DNA from: an uncultured Pseudomonadales bacterium
GTDB lineage: Bacteria > Pseudomonadota > Gammaproteobacteria > Pseudomonadales > Balneatricaceae
Reading direction: 5' to 3'
Assembly: GCA_937773555.1 (NCBI GenBank)
Contig: CALJVT010000005.1
Span: 248,001 to 312,000, forward strand
DNA: 64,000 nt
Shown: piece after piece, positions 1 through 12,105 of the stretch
Layout: every line of letters begins with the position of its first letter
Position numbering within the stretch: position 1 is the stretch's first letter
The notes under the pieces: model-generated
Databases searched by the model: none
Told to the model about the DNA's origin: nothing
Seen by the model: the letters and a program-made list of their open reading frames with translations, nothing else
Position numbers and translations under genes: made by a program

Positions 1-313
1 CAAATTCTGCTTGCTGCTGATGACTGCGTCCGTCTGGTCGGTACCAATAACCAAAATCTTCAAGTAATCTTCTGGCCTTACCAGCCACACACCAATGTGA
101 TATTTCATGCAAAGCGCTGGCAAAGTAACCGTGGGCAAATACTATTTGGTGAACTGCACACTGAGCGTTAGCTGGTTCATAAATGGGCTCATCTAGTTTA
201 CCATGGCGCCCATCACACAAGGCACAGACTAGGCGTGTGTTAAGTGACTTGACGAACAACCCATCAAACAGCTTAATGATTTGCTGGCACTGGCATTTAG
301 TGTGTTTAGGCAT
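1..313 (-). CDS. epmC: Elongation factor P hydroxylase EpmC (partial, 3' end outside window)
   Basis: EpmC hydroxylates the beta-lysylated lysine of elongation factor P in the cytoplasm, the last step of the EpmA/EpmB/EpmC modification. Translating from the ATG whose complement is at 311-313 gives about 104 residues that run off the left edge. They contain the family's recognisable core: DEPIYEPA, FAHGYFASALHEISHWC (with the His-Glu-x-x-His metal-binding-like motif) and AGKARRLLEDFGYWYRPDGR. The N-terminus (MPKHTKCQCQQIIKLFDGLF) looks complete. The gene is divergent from the MATE exporter at 391. The family match rests on remembered E. coli YfcM sequence; the C-terminal half cannot be judged. 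Confidence 0.88.
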   Translation of the reverse strand, partial: MPKHTKCQCQQIIKLFDGLFVKSLNTRLVCALCDGRHGKLDEPIYEPANAQCAVHQIVFAHGYFASALHEISHWCVAGKARRLLEDFGYWYRPDGRSHQQQAEF

Positions 314-390
314 TAGTTAATTATGGCCGAATATGCACAAAGCGGCTATTATAGCCCATCTTTTTTCCCACCAACACTTTGGTTTTTCTA

Positions 391-1776
391 ATGCATCAAA
401 TAACGGGCCATACCTACAGCGCAGCAGCCATGGGCCAGGAATTACGTCAATTCTTGCGCTTAGGTACTCCCATACTCATTGCTGAAGCGTTACATATGAG
501 CGCCAGCTTCGTTGATACTATTATGGCAGGTCGTTATAGCTCAGCAGACTTAGCTGCTGTGGCTGTTGGATCTAGCTTGTTATTCCCCGTATTAATATTG
601 ATGATGGGGACTATCATGGCAACAACACCCACTGTTGCTCAATACTTCGGTGCAAAAAAGCTCACTCTAATCGGCCCTTTTGTGCAGCAATCTTTATGGC
701 TAGCTGCCATCTTAAGCTGCTTAGCTGTGGGGTTGTTATACGCCTTAGACCCATTATTTGATTGGTTAGACATTAAGGATCCAATAAAAGGCATCGGTTT
801 ACGTTATTTGCATGCAGCTGCATTAAGTTTGCCGGCTGTGGCCATTATGCAGAGCCTGCGTAGCTTCAGTGAAGGTTTAGGTATCACTAAACCTATGATG
901 TATTTTAGTTTGTTAGGCTTAGTGATCAATATCCCCATGAACTATATCTTTATTTATGGGTATTTTGGTATCCCAGAAATGGGTGGCGAAGGCTGCGGTT
1001 GGGCAACTGCCATAAGTATGTGGGCCAGCGTTATTGGCATGGCTATTTATGTTTATATTAAGCCTGCTTACCACCAGTGCGCTATGTTTAGCCAGTTTAA
1101 TTGGCCACAACTGAGCATTCAAATTAAGATTTTAAAAGTGGGTTTACCCATCGGTTTTTCTATTTTTATAGAAGCCACAATGTTCGCCATAGTCGCTTTA
1201 CTGCTAGCACCGCTGGGTGCCGATATTGTTGCTGCTCACCAATTAGTTCTCAACTTTACCAGCATGTGCTTTATGATCCCATTGAGCATTGGCATGGCAC
1301 TCACCATCCGCGTAGGCCACGGCATTGGTGGCAACTTGCCAGAGCAAGTGAAACGTTCTGTGCTGGTTGGTTTTGGCCTGGCATTAGGTCTATCAAGCTT
1401 AACCTGCTTGCTTATGCTCCTGCTTCCAGTCACCTTAGCAAACATTTACACTACTGAACCTATTGTGGTAGAAATTGCTGCAAGCCTATTTATTTTTGCT
1501 GCGTTGTTCCAGTTTTCAGATGCGTTACAGATCGCTGCCAATGGTGCTTTACGTGGCTTTAAAGATACTGCTAAACCATTATTACTTATTTTCATTTCTT
1601 ATTGGTTAACTGGCCTGCCCCTAGGCTACATATTAGGCATGACAGACATCATCTACCCTGCAATGGGTGCCTCAGGGTTTTGGATTGGCATCATTTTTGG
1701 CCTCAGTGTGGCAGCACTGCTGTTAAGCCTGCGCTTATGGCGAGTTTTAAGTAAGCCTTTTCCACACCCCAGCTAG
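391..1776 (+). CDS. MATE family multidrug efflux transporter (NorM-like)
   Basis: This is an inner-membrane antiporter of the multidrug and toxic compound extrusion family, expected to export cationic drugs or dyes in exchange for Na+ or H+. The 461-residue protein is almost wholly hydrophobic, with about twelve predicted membrane segments arranged as two similar halves. Family landmarks are the early LGTPILIAEALHMSASFVDTIMAGR stretch and the repeat-like PLSIGMALTIRVGHGIG in the second half. ATG 391 is chosen over the upstream TTG at 379; ATG 430 is also possible because no strong ribosome binding site is visible at any of them. The substrate cannot be told from sequence. It stands alone, divergent from epmC. 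Confidence 0.85.
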   Translation: MHQITGHTYSAAAMGQELRQFLRLGTPILIAEALHMSASFVDTIMAGRYSSADLAAVAVGSSLLFPVLILMMGTIMATTPTVAQYFGAKKLTLIGPFVQQSLWLAAILSCLAVGLLYALDPLFDWLDIKDPIKGIGLRYLHAAALSLPAVAIMQSLRSFSEGLGITKPMMYFSLLGLVINIPMNYIFIYGYFGIPEMGGEGCGWATAISMWASVIGMAIYVYIKPAYHQCAMFSQFNWPQLSIQIKILKVGLPIGFSIFIEATMFAIVALLLAPLGADIVAAHQLVLNFTSMCFMIPLSIGMALTIRVGHGIGGNLPEQVKRSVLVGFGLALGLSSLTCLLMLLLPVTLANIYTTEPIVVEIAASLFIFAALFQFSDALQIAANGALRGFKDTAKPLLLIFISYWLTGLPLGYILGMTDIIYPAMGASGFWIGIIFGLSVAALLLSLRLWRVLSKPFPHPS

Positions 1777-1908
1777 GTTGATTTATTAGCCAGCGCCACT
1801 ATATACATCTTACAGACCTAAAAAGTAACTTTTTCTTGGCTCAATGCTACTGAGTTTTACTTCAAAACCACGTATCATAGCCTTAAACAACCTAATTAAG
1901 AGAACACC

Positions 1909-2235
1909 ATGAGCGAACTAACTCACGCGGTAACAGACGCCACCTTTGACCTCGACGTCGCCAATGCAGATGTGCCTGTATTACTAGACTTTTGGGCACC
2001 TTGGTGTGGCCCATGCAAAATGATAGCGCCTATCCTAGAAGACGTTGCTGCTGAATTTGAAGGCAGCGTTAAGGTATGCAAGATCAACGTTGACGAAAAT
2101 AGCGAAATTGCTGCTCGCTATGGTGTGCGTGGCATTCCAACTTTAATGTTGTTTAACAACGGAGAAGTTGCAGGCACTAAAGTAGGCGCTTTGGCTAAAT
2201 CTGATTTGTTAGCATTTATTTCTGATAACACCTAA
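1909..2235 (+). CDS. trxA: Thioredoxin 1
   Basis: Cytoplasmic thioredoxin that reduces protein disulfides and is itself reduced by thioredoxin reductase with NADPH. The 108-residue length is the family's usual one. The redox motif WCGPCK is at residues 32-37 and the cis-proline loop is in RGIPTLMLF near residue 75, both canonical. An AAGAG ribosome binding site lies just upstream of the ATG. It is monocistronic: a rho-independent terminator follows within 20 bases. The next gene, encoding a ProQ-domain protein, converges on it. Confidence 0.96.
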   Translation: MSELTHAVTDATFDLDVANADVPVLLDFWAPWCGPCKMIAPILEDVAAEFEGSVKVCKINVDENSEIAARYGVRGIPTLMLFNNGEVAGTKVGALAKSDLLAFISDNT

Positions 2236-2253
2236 TCAGTTTGTCTAGGATAT

Positions 2254-2282
2254 AAAAAAACCGAGCATTGCTCGGTTTTTTT
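2254..2282. terminator. Bidirectional rho-independent terminator between trxA and the ProQ-domain gene
   Basis: An A-run, the stem ACCGAGC, loop ATT and the complementary GCTCGGT run into seven T residues. A-run and T-run flank the stem, so it can end transcripts from trxA (+) and from the convergent ProQ-domain gene (-). Confidence 0.92.
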
Positions 2283-2304
2283 AGGCTTGGTAAAAGCAAC
2301 TCAC

Positions 2305-3126
2305 TTATTTCTTATTTTTACTAAGCAATAGGTCTAATTTGCTCGCCATGCGTTGCCCCTCATTTAAACCATCAAAGGGGCTTGGGGCTTTTTCTATCTT
2401 TGCTTCAGGCTTATGGTCTTTTGGCTGAGCGCTCTTTTTAGGCTTAGAGTGCACCTGATCAGGGCGCTTTCTAGCGCTGGGTCTTGGCTTATTAGGCTTG
2501 CGTGGCGCCGGCAACTTAGTTAATGCGTGAATCGCTTCATCAGCCGTCACTGCACCTTCAGCTTCACCAAGCAAATTAATACGGGGCGCTGCATCCGTTT
2601 GCGACTTTAGATATCCAAAAGCTCGCACATAACTCGCAAGCCCACGCTTGATCTTAGTTTGACTCAGTTTTCCGTCAGCCACCAAATCTTCTTGAATACC
2701 AACCTTAAGTGGCCTAGGTTTAGCAAAGCAGAAGGTTTGTGGGTAGGTTTCACATATCAGCTCAACCGCTGCACGATTTGCCGCACGGCTTTTAGCTTTT
2801 TTACGGTCTGCTGCACTTATCTCTGGCACAATTGGCTCGGGTACTATCGAACTTATTGTTTCTGCAGGTGCAGTTTGCACTGCGGCAGGAGATATTTCTG
2901 TGATGGGTAATTCGCTAGTACTGGTCATAATGTCTTGATTTTGATTATCTGTAAGTATCTGGCTGCGGTTATGCTCAACTTGCTGCTTTAGCTGACTATG
3001 CTCTTGCCTTAGAACATTAACCTGCTGTTGCGACTGCACCAGAATTTTTTGTTGATTTTTAATACGCTCTGAAAGTTGCTGAGTTAGCTCTAGAGTGTCT
3101 ATGTTTGTTAACTTAGAATCAGTCAT
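2305..3126 (-). CDS. ProQ/FinO domain RNA-binding protein
   Basis: A probable RNA chaperone of the ProQ/FinO family, which binds structured small RNAs and mRNA 3' ends. In 273 residues there is a Gln/Glu-rich helical, probably coiled-coil N-terminus (about 10-60), a Pro/Ala/Ser linker (65-105), then the FinO-like domain (about 105-205) with RAANRAAVELICETYPQTFCF and KVGIQEDLVADGKLS...ALASYVRAFGYL-type residues. A long basic Lys/Pro tail (205-255) and a short conserved-looking end (GQRMASKLDLLLSKNKK) follow. The order differs from E. coli ProQ, where the FinO domain is at the N-terminus. It converges on trxA. Confidence 0.85.
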   Translation of the reverse strand: MTDSKLTNIDTLELTQQLSERIKNQQKILVQSQQQVNVLRQEHSQLKQQVEHNRSQILTDNQNQDIMTSTSELPITEISPAAVQTAPAETISSIVPEPIVPEISAADRKKAKSRAANRAAVELICETYPQTFCFAKPRPLKVGIQEDLVADGKLSQTKIKRGLASYVRAFGYLKSQTDAAPRINLLGEAEGAVTADEAIHALTKLPAPRKPNKPRPSARKRPDQVHSKPKKSAQPKDHKPEAKIEKAPSPFDGLNEGQRMASKLDLLLSKNKK

Positions 3127-3336
3127 TGTTATCTTAAACTATTAAAGCCTAGCCTTTTCATTACGTTGGACATTGTACCTATTGATTCACTCAAGGGCTA
3201 TAGATTTGAGCTTTTTACATAAACTTGAGTCTTCCACTTGCAGAAAGCGCCTATCCTTGCCTATACTCTAAACACCTAAGCTAAACATTATCGTACTATT
3301 ATATCGTTAAATCCAGTTTTCTTAGAGGATGCTGTC

Positions 3337-4038
3337 ATGTCCACTGCCATACCCGCCGCCAAGGTTATAGACCTTTTTAGTGGCCAAGAGCACCAAACCC
3401 ATCACCGCCCTCAGGTGGTGCGATTAGCACCAGAGCTAGATGGCTTTGAAGTGCTCTATTCTAATGAACATGGCCACCCTAAAACTGGCCAAGAATTATT
3501 TTCTGTTAAAATTTTGTTCTGGGCTTTATTGGATGATGGCTCCTTTGCTGGGATGATTCCGTGGTTTGACGAGCTAATCATTTGTGCAGACCTAAACTGC
3601 CCTAAAAAAGGTTTTTTTCAGGGGTATTATGACCCTGGCCTTGATCAAAACATGCCTCAGGTGCCAGAACATAAATGCATTGAACTTATTACAGCGGCAG
3701 ATTATTTTGATTTTGAAGTAGACGATACCGTGTTTGTGGTGCAAGAGCTTCCCGATACATGTGGTAGCCACGCCGTATTTACCGCTGATAACTTTAACAG
3801 CTTTTCAATGTCCGAAGTATTTAGTTGGCGTTTGTTTAGTGATGGCTGCATTCAAGCCCAAATGGTTAATCTTGAGCAAGTGGTTCGCTGGCCGGTTCTG
3901 GTTGGAGATGATTGTTTAATTGCTTGTGATGAGGTAGCCGACTTTGTCAACTTTTTCCAATACCGAGTGGCTATCAACATTAAAGAGCAAGATGCAGACA
4001 CCATGGCTGTACTGGACCAGCTCAAATCAGACATCTAG
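3337..4038 (+). CDS. Conserved hypothetical protein (Pseudomonas topA-neighbour type)
   Basis: I do not recognise a catalytic family. The 233-residue product is acidic, soluble and without signal peptide or membrane segment. An AGAGGA ribosome binding site lies 8 bases before the ATG. It ends 33 bases from the convergent DUF6586 gene. In Pseudomonas a protein of unknown function sits near this position between topA and lexA/sulA, so the location itself is probably conserved; that is inference from gene order. No metal-binding or nucleotide-binding motif is evident. Confidence 0.7.
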   Translation: MSTAIPAAKVIDLFSGQEHQTHHRPQVVRLAPELDGFEVLYSNEHGHPKTGQELFSVKILFWALLDDGSFAGMIPWFDELIICADLNCPKKGFFQGYYDPGLDQNMPQVPEHKCIELITAADYFDFEVDDTVFVVQELPDTCGSHAVFTADNFNSFSMSEVFSWRLFSDGCIQAQMVNLEQVVRWPVLVGDDCLIACDEVADFVNFFQYRVAINIKEQDADTMAVLDQLKSDI

Positions 4039-4071
4039 CCTCTACTTATGATTCTGTGGAGTAGTACTGAG

Positions 4072-4599
4072 TTACCACTCCTCCAGAGAATCTCTCATAG
4101 ACGTTTGTAACGCTTGCAAATGTTTGATCCAACCGGCTACTGGCCAATGGTCTGGGTCAGTTAAATCACCTTCTGAATAGCTTACAATAAATTGTTCAGA
4201 CTCAGCCTGTGGTTTGGCTAAAACAGAAAAGTCGGTTATTTCTTGCAGCTCAATCCATCGCTTCCAATCTCCCTCTTGCAGCAGCAAAAGTATTTGCTGA
4301 GCTTCTGGGGATAGATAGTCTTGTTTAACAAGCAAGGCTTCAATTTCCACCCAGGTGAGTAACGTAATATCATCAAACCGAGTATTGGCTAACTGCTTTA
4401 AACTGGCTTGAGTAAGCAATTTTGCAGCATTTAAAAGGTGATCAATGATGGCGTATTGATAGGCCATACGCTGGGGCCGCTGCCGCCAATAATGAGGGTG
4501 CTCTGGGTCGCCATAGTTAGACAACAAATCCTGCCATAAACGTTTGCTAAACGCCAGCCGGTGTTGACTTGCGCTTAGCCATTGGTCTTGAACAGCCAT
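4072..4599 (-). CDS. DUF6586-type protein downstream of topA
   Basis: A 175-residue, mainly helical soluble protein of unknown function. Its start codon lies one base after the topA stop, so it is probably translated from the topA mRNA. A protein of similar size with an aromatic-rich N-terminal helix pattern (WLSASQHRLAFSKRLWQDLLS, YQYAIIDHLLNAAKLL) follows topA in Pseudomonas, assigned there to DUF6586. The family call depends on that synteny and on remembered sequence, so it is moderately secure. No function should be inferred beyond likely co-expression with topoisomerase I. Confidence 0.7.
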   Translation of the reverse strand: MAVQDQWLSASQHRLAFSKRLWQDLLSNYGDPEHPHYWRQRPQRMAYQYAIIDHLLNAAKLLTQASLKQLANTRFDDITLLTWVEIEALLVKQDYLSPEAQQILLLLQEGDWKRWIELQEITDFSVLAKPQAESEQFIVSYSEGDLTDPDHWPVAGWIKHLQALQTSMRDSLEEW

Positions 4600-4600
4600 A

Positions 4601-7297
4601 CTATTTTTTCGCGCTAGCTGTTTTTTTAACTACTTTTTTAGCCGGCTTTTTAACTACTTTTTTAGCAGACTTTTTCACCGGCACATCTTCTACCCACTTA
4701 CCACTCACATACATGGCACGCCATCCTGAAGCTTTTTTTTCAACTTCGGACATAACGTACTGTTCCTTAGTTTTACGGCTATATCGAACGATGGAAGGGT
4801 TACCTTCATGATCCTTTACCGGCGCTTTAAGTAAAAAGGCGTACTTAGGGTCTAGCACTTCTTTGTGAGGCAAAATTTCAGCCACCAAAGGTGCACGAGT
4901 TTCACGGTTTTTAGGAAATTTGCTGGCTGCCAAGAACAAACCTGCAGCACCATCTCGCAAAATATAATGGTCATCCACTTTTTCACATGCTAATTCTGGC
5001 ATGGGAATTGGATCCATTTTTGGTGGCGCAGCTTCACCACTGCGTAATAGTTTACGCGTGTTTTTACAGTCACTATTGGAGCAGTCAAAATATTTACCAA
5101 AACGCCCCGTTTTTAGGTGCATATCAGCTTCACATTTATCACATTGAATAAGTGGGCCATCGTACCCTTTAATCCGATACTCGCCAGCCTCTACTTCAAA
5201 ACCACTACAGTCTGGATTATTGCCACACACATGTAATTTACGCTTTGCATCAATTAAGTAGCCATCCATCGCCGTATCACAAATTTTGCAGCGGCGTTTT
5301 TTGATCAGTAAGCGAGATTCTGCTTCATCATCTGCATCTACAGCGACGACTTCATCACCAGGTATTAAATTTATGGTTTCTTTGCAGCGTTCTTTGGGTG
5401 GCAACGCATAGCCAGAGCAACCCAAAAAGACACCCGTAGACGCCGTACGAATATTCATTGCTTTACTGCAACTTGGGCATTCTATGTCAGTCAGCGTTGG
5501 TGAGTTGGCCCGCATGCCATCTTCTGCTTCAGCAATACTCAACTTTCGAGTAAAGGCTTTATAAAACGCATTAAGCAGGCGTTTCCACTCAGTTTCGCCC
5601 TTGGCAACACTATCTAAGCGCTGTTCCATATTGGCGGTAAATGAGTAATCCATTAAGTCTGAGAAATTCTCTTCCAACCTGTCTGTGACTATATCACCCA
5701 TTTTTTCTGCATAGAAACGACGGTTTTGAACCATCACATAACCACGCTCTTGAATCGTAGAGATGATACTGGCATAAGTTGAAGGCCGGCCAATACCCTG
5801 TTTTTCAAGCTCTTTAACAAGGCTAGCTTCTGAAAAGCGTGGAGCAGACTTGGTAAAATGTTGGCTTGGCGTTAGCTGTTTCAAAGACAGCACATCGCCC
5901 TGATTTACGTCAGGTAAGATTAAATCTTCATCTTTTTTGCTAGCGCTAGGCTGAACTCTAGAGTAGCCATCAAAACGCATAATACGCCCACGAGTGCGGA
6001 GGCTAAAGTCACCCGCTTCCACAACAATAGTAGTACTGGTAAATTGAGCAGGCAGCATCTGGCATGCCACAAATTGGCGCCAAATAAGCTCGTAGAGGCG
6101 CTCCGAGTCACGCTCCATGTTACTTAGTTGAGTAGACTTCAACGCCACCTGAGAAGGCCGTATGGCCTCGTGAGCCTCTTGCGCACCATCCTTACTAGAA
6201 TAACCAATTGGATTAGCAGGCAGATACTCTTTGCCAAAGCTCTTTTCAATGTAATCACGGCAATTACTTACAGCATCTTTACTTAAGTTCGTTGAGTCAG
6301 TACGCATGTAGGTAATGTAACCCGCTTCATAAAGCCGCTGGGCTAACATCATGGTTTTCTTCACCCCAAATCCTAAGCGCGTACTCGCAGCCTGTTGCAG
6401 CGTGGAGGTAATGTAAGGTGCAGAAGGTTTGCTTGAGGTGGGCTTATCTTGACGCTGTTGAACAACAAACTGTTGTTTTTCTAGCACCGCAACGGCAGCT
6501 TCGCTTTGTTGTTGGTTAACAGGTTTATACTCGTTACCATTTTGCTTATGAACCTGCAGAAGTAGTGGCTTGTTCTCAACATTGGTGACATCAGCTTTAA
6601 GTTCCCAGTATTCATCTGGCACAAAAGCACGAATAATCCGCTCTCGCTCAACAACTAACTTTACAGCAACAGACTGAACTCGCCCTGCAGATAGGCCACG
6701 AGCAATTTTCGCCCACAATAGTGGCGACACCATAAAGCCCACAACACGGTCTAAAAAGCGCCGTGCTTGTTGCGCATTAACGTGATCCATATCTAGTTCG
6801 CCCGGATTGGCAAACGCAGCTTGGATCGCCGTTTCAGTAATTTCGTTAAATACGACACGCTGATAACGGCTTTGATCACCTCCAATGGCTTCACGAAGGT
6901 GCCACGCAATGGCTTCTCCTTCTCTATCCAAATCTGTTGCGAGGTAAATGGTGTCTGCGTCTTTGGCAAGACGGCGTAACTCTTCTACTACTTTTTCTTT
7001 ACCAGGCAGTATTTGATAGTCAGCGCGCCAATCATTCCCAGGGTCGATACCCATGCGTCTGACAAGTTGCTGGCGAGATCTGGCTTGTTTGTAGATGACC
7101 TTATCGTCAGGGTCCATGTTACGTACTTTTGCAGCCTCGGCTGCGCGTGCTTTAGGGTCTGCACTTCCAGGAGGAGACTTAGTTGGCAAGTCACGTATAT
7201 GGCCAACACTGGACTTTACAATAAATTCTGAACCCAGGTATTTATTGATGGTTTTAGCCTTGGCTGGTGATTCGACTATAACGAGGGACTTACCCAT
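4601..7297 (-). CDS. topA: DNA topoisomerase I
   Basis: Type IA topoisomerase that relaxes negative supercoils by nicking one strand through a 5'-phosphotyrosine. The 898-residue product begins with the TOPRIM domain ([20 protein letters not shown]; acidic triad region [17 protein letters not shown]). The active-site tyrosine lies in [15 protein letters not shown], about residue 330. Three C-terminal four-cysteine zinc ribbons follow (CPSCSKAM..., CKICDTAM..., CDKCEADM...), then a Lys-rich tail ([18 protein letters not shown]). I start at ATG 7297, with GGAAT as ribosome binding site; an in-frame TTG at 7312 overlaps that site and is less likely. The DUF6586 gene is directly downstream. Confidence 0.96.
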   Translation of the reverse strand: MGKSLVIVESPAKAKTINKYLGSEFIVKSSVGHIRDLPTKSPPGSADPKARAAEAAKVRNMDPDDKVIYKQARSRQQLVRRMGIDPGNDWRADYQILPGKEKVVEELRRLAKDADTIYLATDLDREGEAIAWHLREAIGGDQSRYQRVVFNEITETAIQAAFANPGELDMDHVNAQQARRFLDRVVGFMVSPLLWAKIARGLSAGRVQSVAVKLVVERERIIRAFVPDEYWELKADVTNVENKPLLLQVHKQNGNEYKPVNQQQSEAAVAVLEKQQFVVQQRQDKPTSSKPSAPYITSTLQQAASTRLGFGVKKTMMLAQRLYEAGYITYMRTDSTNLSKDAVSNCRDYIEKSFGKEYLPANPIGYSSKDGAQEAHEAIRPSQVALKSTQLSNMERDSERLYELIWRQFVACQMLPAQFTSTTIVVEAGDFSLRTRGRIMRFDGYSRVQPSASKKDEDLILPDVNQGDVLSLKQLTPSQHFTKSAPRFSEASLVKELEKQGIGRPSTYASIISTIQERGYVMVQNRRFYAEKMGDIVTDRLEENFSDLMDYSFTANMEQRLDSVAKGETEWKRLLNAFYKAFTRKLSIAEAEDGMRANSPTLTDIECPSCSKAMNIRTASTGVFLGCSGYALPPKERCKETINLIPGDEVVAVDADDEAESRLLIKKRRCKICDTAMDGYLIDAKRKLHVCGNNPDCSGFEVEAGEYRIKGYDGPLIQCDKCEADMHLKTGRFGKYFDCSNSDCKNTRKLLRSGEAAPPKMDPIPMPELACEKVDDHYILRDGAAGLFLAASKFPKNRETRAPLVAEILPHKEVLDPKYAFLLKAPVKDHEGNPSIVRYSRKTKEQYVMSEVEKKASGWRAMYVSGKWVEDVPVKKSAKKVVKKPAKKVVKKTASAKK

Positions 7298-7462
7298 GAA
7301 ATTTAATTCCAATGATTACGTATTCACCGCATCTGTCACGGTACCTTTAAGGCGCCTAAGTTTAGGCACATATCTGAGAAGGTCAAGCCTTAGTTGAAGG
7401 ACCTATTCTTTAAAATTCCATTTTTTGATACAAAAAGCAAGCAATATCATCTAACAAAATTA

Positions 7463-7488
7463 CAAAAGGCTGGATAACCAGCCTTTTG
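7463..7488 (-). terminator. Terminator of the fadBA operon
   Basis: An 11-bp perfect stem (CAAAAGGCTGG / CCAGCCTTTTG) closes a four-base loop 29 bases after the fadA stop. The 3' arm on the minus strand ends in TTTT, giving a short U-run. Confidence 0.85.
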
Positions 7489-7516
7489 AATTTATTGAAG
7501 TTTGTAGAAGCAATAC

Positions 7517-10872
<3,356 letters not shown>

Positions 10873-10934
10873 GCATGGACTCCTTGGGTGAATTTAACGG
10901 GCCTATGAAACAGCAATATAAAATTTCATACACT

Positions 10935-10945
10935 TGTTTGAAACA
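10935..10945. promoter_or_regulatory. Palindrome upstream of fadB, possible operator
   Basis: TGTTTGAAACA is an 11-bp perfect inverted repeat around a central G, 63 bases before the fadB start, where a fatty-acid-responsive repressor could bind. It does not match the PsrA consensus (AAAC...GTTT order) as I remember it, so the regulator is unknown. Confidence 0.3.
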
Positions 10946-11016
10946 GTGGTAGCACTTTAAACCAGACTGAGGCAAAGTCAACCATGACTCTAGAACCACA
11001 AAACAACAGCTAGGTC

Positions 11017-11541
11017 CTAAAAACTTTGAGAGACCAATTCCTTTAATACGTTTTCTAGATCATCTAGTTGCGCTGGAGTGGCTTTTTCGTTCCAGTAAAT
11101 CTGAGCCATTATGGGTGTGACGCCAATGGCGTATGCGTCGTTAGGTAACTGTTCAATGAGTCGGGCCAAATGACTTAATTGTTCTGCCTTTAAGGCGCCT
11201 TCACCACAATTCCAGCACCATCCCTTTGGCAAACCTTTGGTATTAAGCCCATCCGCTTTAAATATTTCCCATGTTGCTTGTTTGATGGCGGCAATGCCAA
11301 CAACCCTGTTGCGGCTTCTGGGCCGAGGTAAGCCATAGCTGGTAGCTAAGTGGCTTCGGGGGGTGATTTCTCCCTGCTCTCTTGGCCCTTGATGCTTACC
11401 CACCCTAATTTTTAAGCCTTTGGCCATAGCTAGTTGGCGGATCTTTGCTTGAGCTCGCTGCACAGACGTAGGCAGAACCCACGCCACAGATCCCACTAGG
11501 GAGAGGCATACCAAAATAACAATAACTAACTTAATTTCCAC
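11017..11541 (-). CDS. Hypothetical membrane-anchored protein
   Basis: Not recognised. The 174-residue product starts with one hydrophobic segment (residues about 4-22, IKLVIVILVCLSLVGSVAWVL) and then a basic soluble part, so it is probably anchored in the inner membrane; the positive charges just after the segment favour a cytoplasmic body. A GWCWNCGEG motif with two cysteines sits in the middle of the soluble part. The gene lies alone between fadB and the universal stress gene. A single-pass anchor with a small conserved cytoplasmic domain is all that can be said. Confidence 0.65.
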   Translation of the reverse strand: MEIKLVIVILVCLSLVGSVAWVLPTSVQRAQAKIRQLAMAKGLKIRVGKHQGPREQGEITPRSHLATSYGLPRPRSRNRVVGIAAIKQATWEIFKADGLNTKGLPKGWCWNCGEGALKAEQLSHLARLIEQLPNDAYAIGVTPIMAQIYWNEKATPAQLDDLENVLKELVSQSF

Positions 11542-11676
11542 AGCTACTCCACTATTTCAATAACAAAAAAAATGCTGATTTTTAATAAAACTCAAAGCCA
11601 ATGACACCATTTTTGCTAAAACCATAAACCAAAAATGACTGTGTTACACTTAATTAAAAACGGAGGAGGACGTAAC

Positions 11677-12105
11677 ATGAACATTTACCAAAACATTTTA
11701 GTTGCCATAGACCTTAACGAAGAGGCAAATAAGGTGGTTCAAAAGGCCCATCAACTAAGTTTACAAAGTGGCGCAAAGCTTACCTTAATTCATGTGACAG
11801 AACCCTTAAGTTACGCCTATGGTGGGGACATACCCATGGATTTATCCGTAATACAAACACAGCTGCATGATGATGCCGAAGAGCGCATGAGTAATTTTGT
11901 AAAACAACAAGAATTAGGCGATGTTGCACAATTAATCGTGTCTGGCCATATTGAAACCGAAGTTCACCGGGTGGCTATTGAACTCAGCACTGGCCTCATT
12001 GTAGTGGGAAGCCACGGACGCCATGGCCTAGCTCTATTGCTGGGTTCAACGTCTAATGGCATCTTACACGGGGCAACGTGTGATGTTTTAGCAGTCAGGG
12101 TTTAG
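11677..12105 (+). CDS. Universal stress protein (UspA family)
   Basis: Small cytoplasmic stress protein of the UspA fold, 142 residues. The N-terminus MNIYQNILVAIDLNEEANKVV is typical, and the C-terminal nucleotide-binding signature is complete: GSHGRHGLALLLGSTSNGIL fits G-x2-G-x9-G-S, which points to the ATP-binding subgroup. ATG 11677 follows the strong ribosome binding site GGAGGA; an in-frame ATG at 11635 has none. Its stop overlaps the convergent uup stop by a few bases. Related E. coli proteins respond to starvation, superoxide or osmotic stress, but the trigger here is unknown. Confidence 0.9.
   Translation: MNIYQNILVAIDLNEEANKVVQKAHQLSLQSGAKLTLIHVTEPLSYAYGGDIPMDLSVIQTQLHDDAEERMSNFVKQQELGDVAQLIVSGHIETEVHRVAIELSTGLIVVGSHGRHGLALLLGSTSNGILHGATCDVLAVRV

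Noticed and set aside
7095-7397. 100-codon plus-strand frame over the topA start
   Set aside because: Opposite the TOPRIM domain of topA; no independent support.
10935-10945. PsrA operator before fadB
   Set aside because: The palindrome has GTTT...AAAC order, opposite to the PsrA pattern as I recall it; kept only as an unnamed possible operator.
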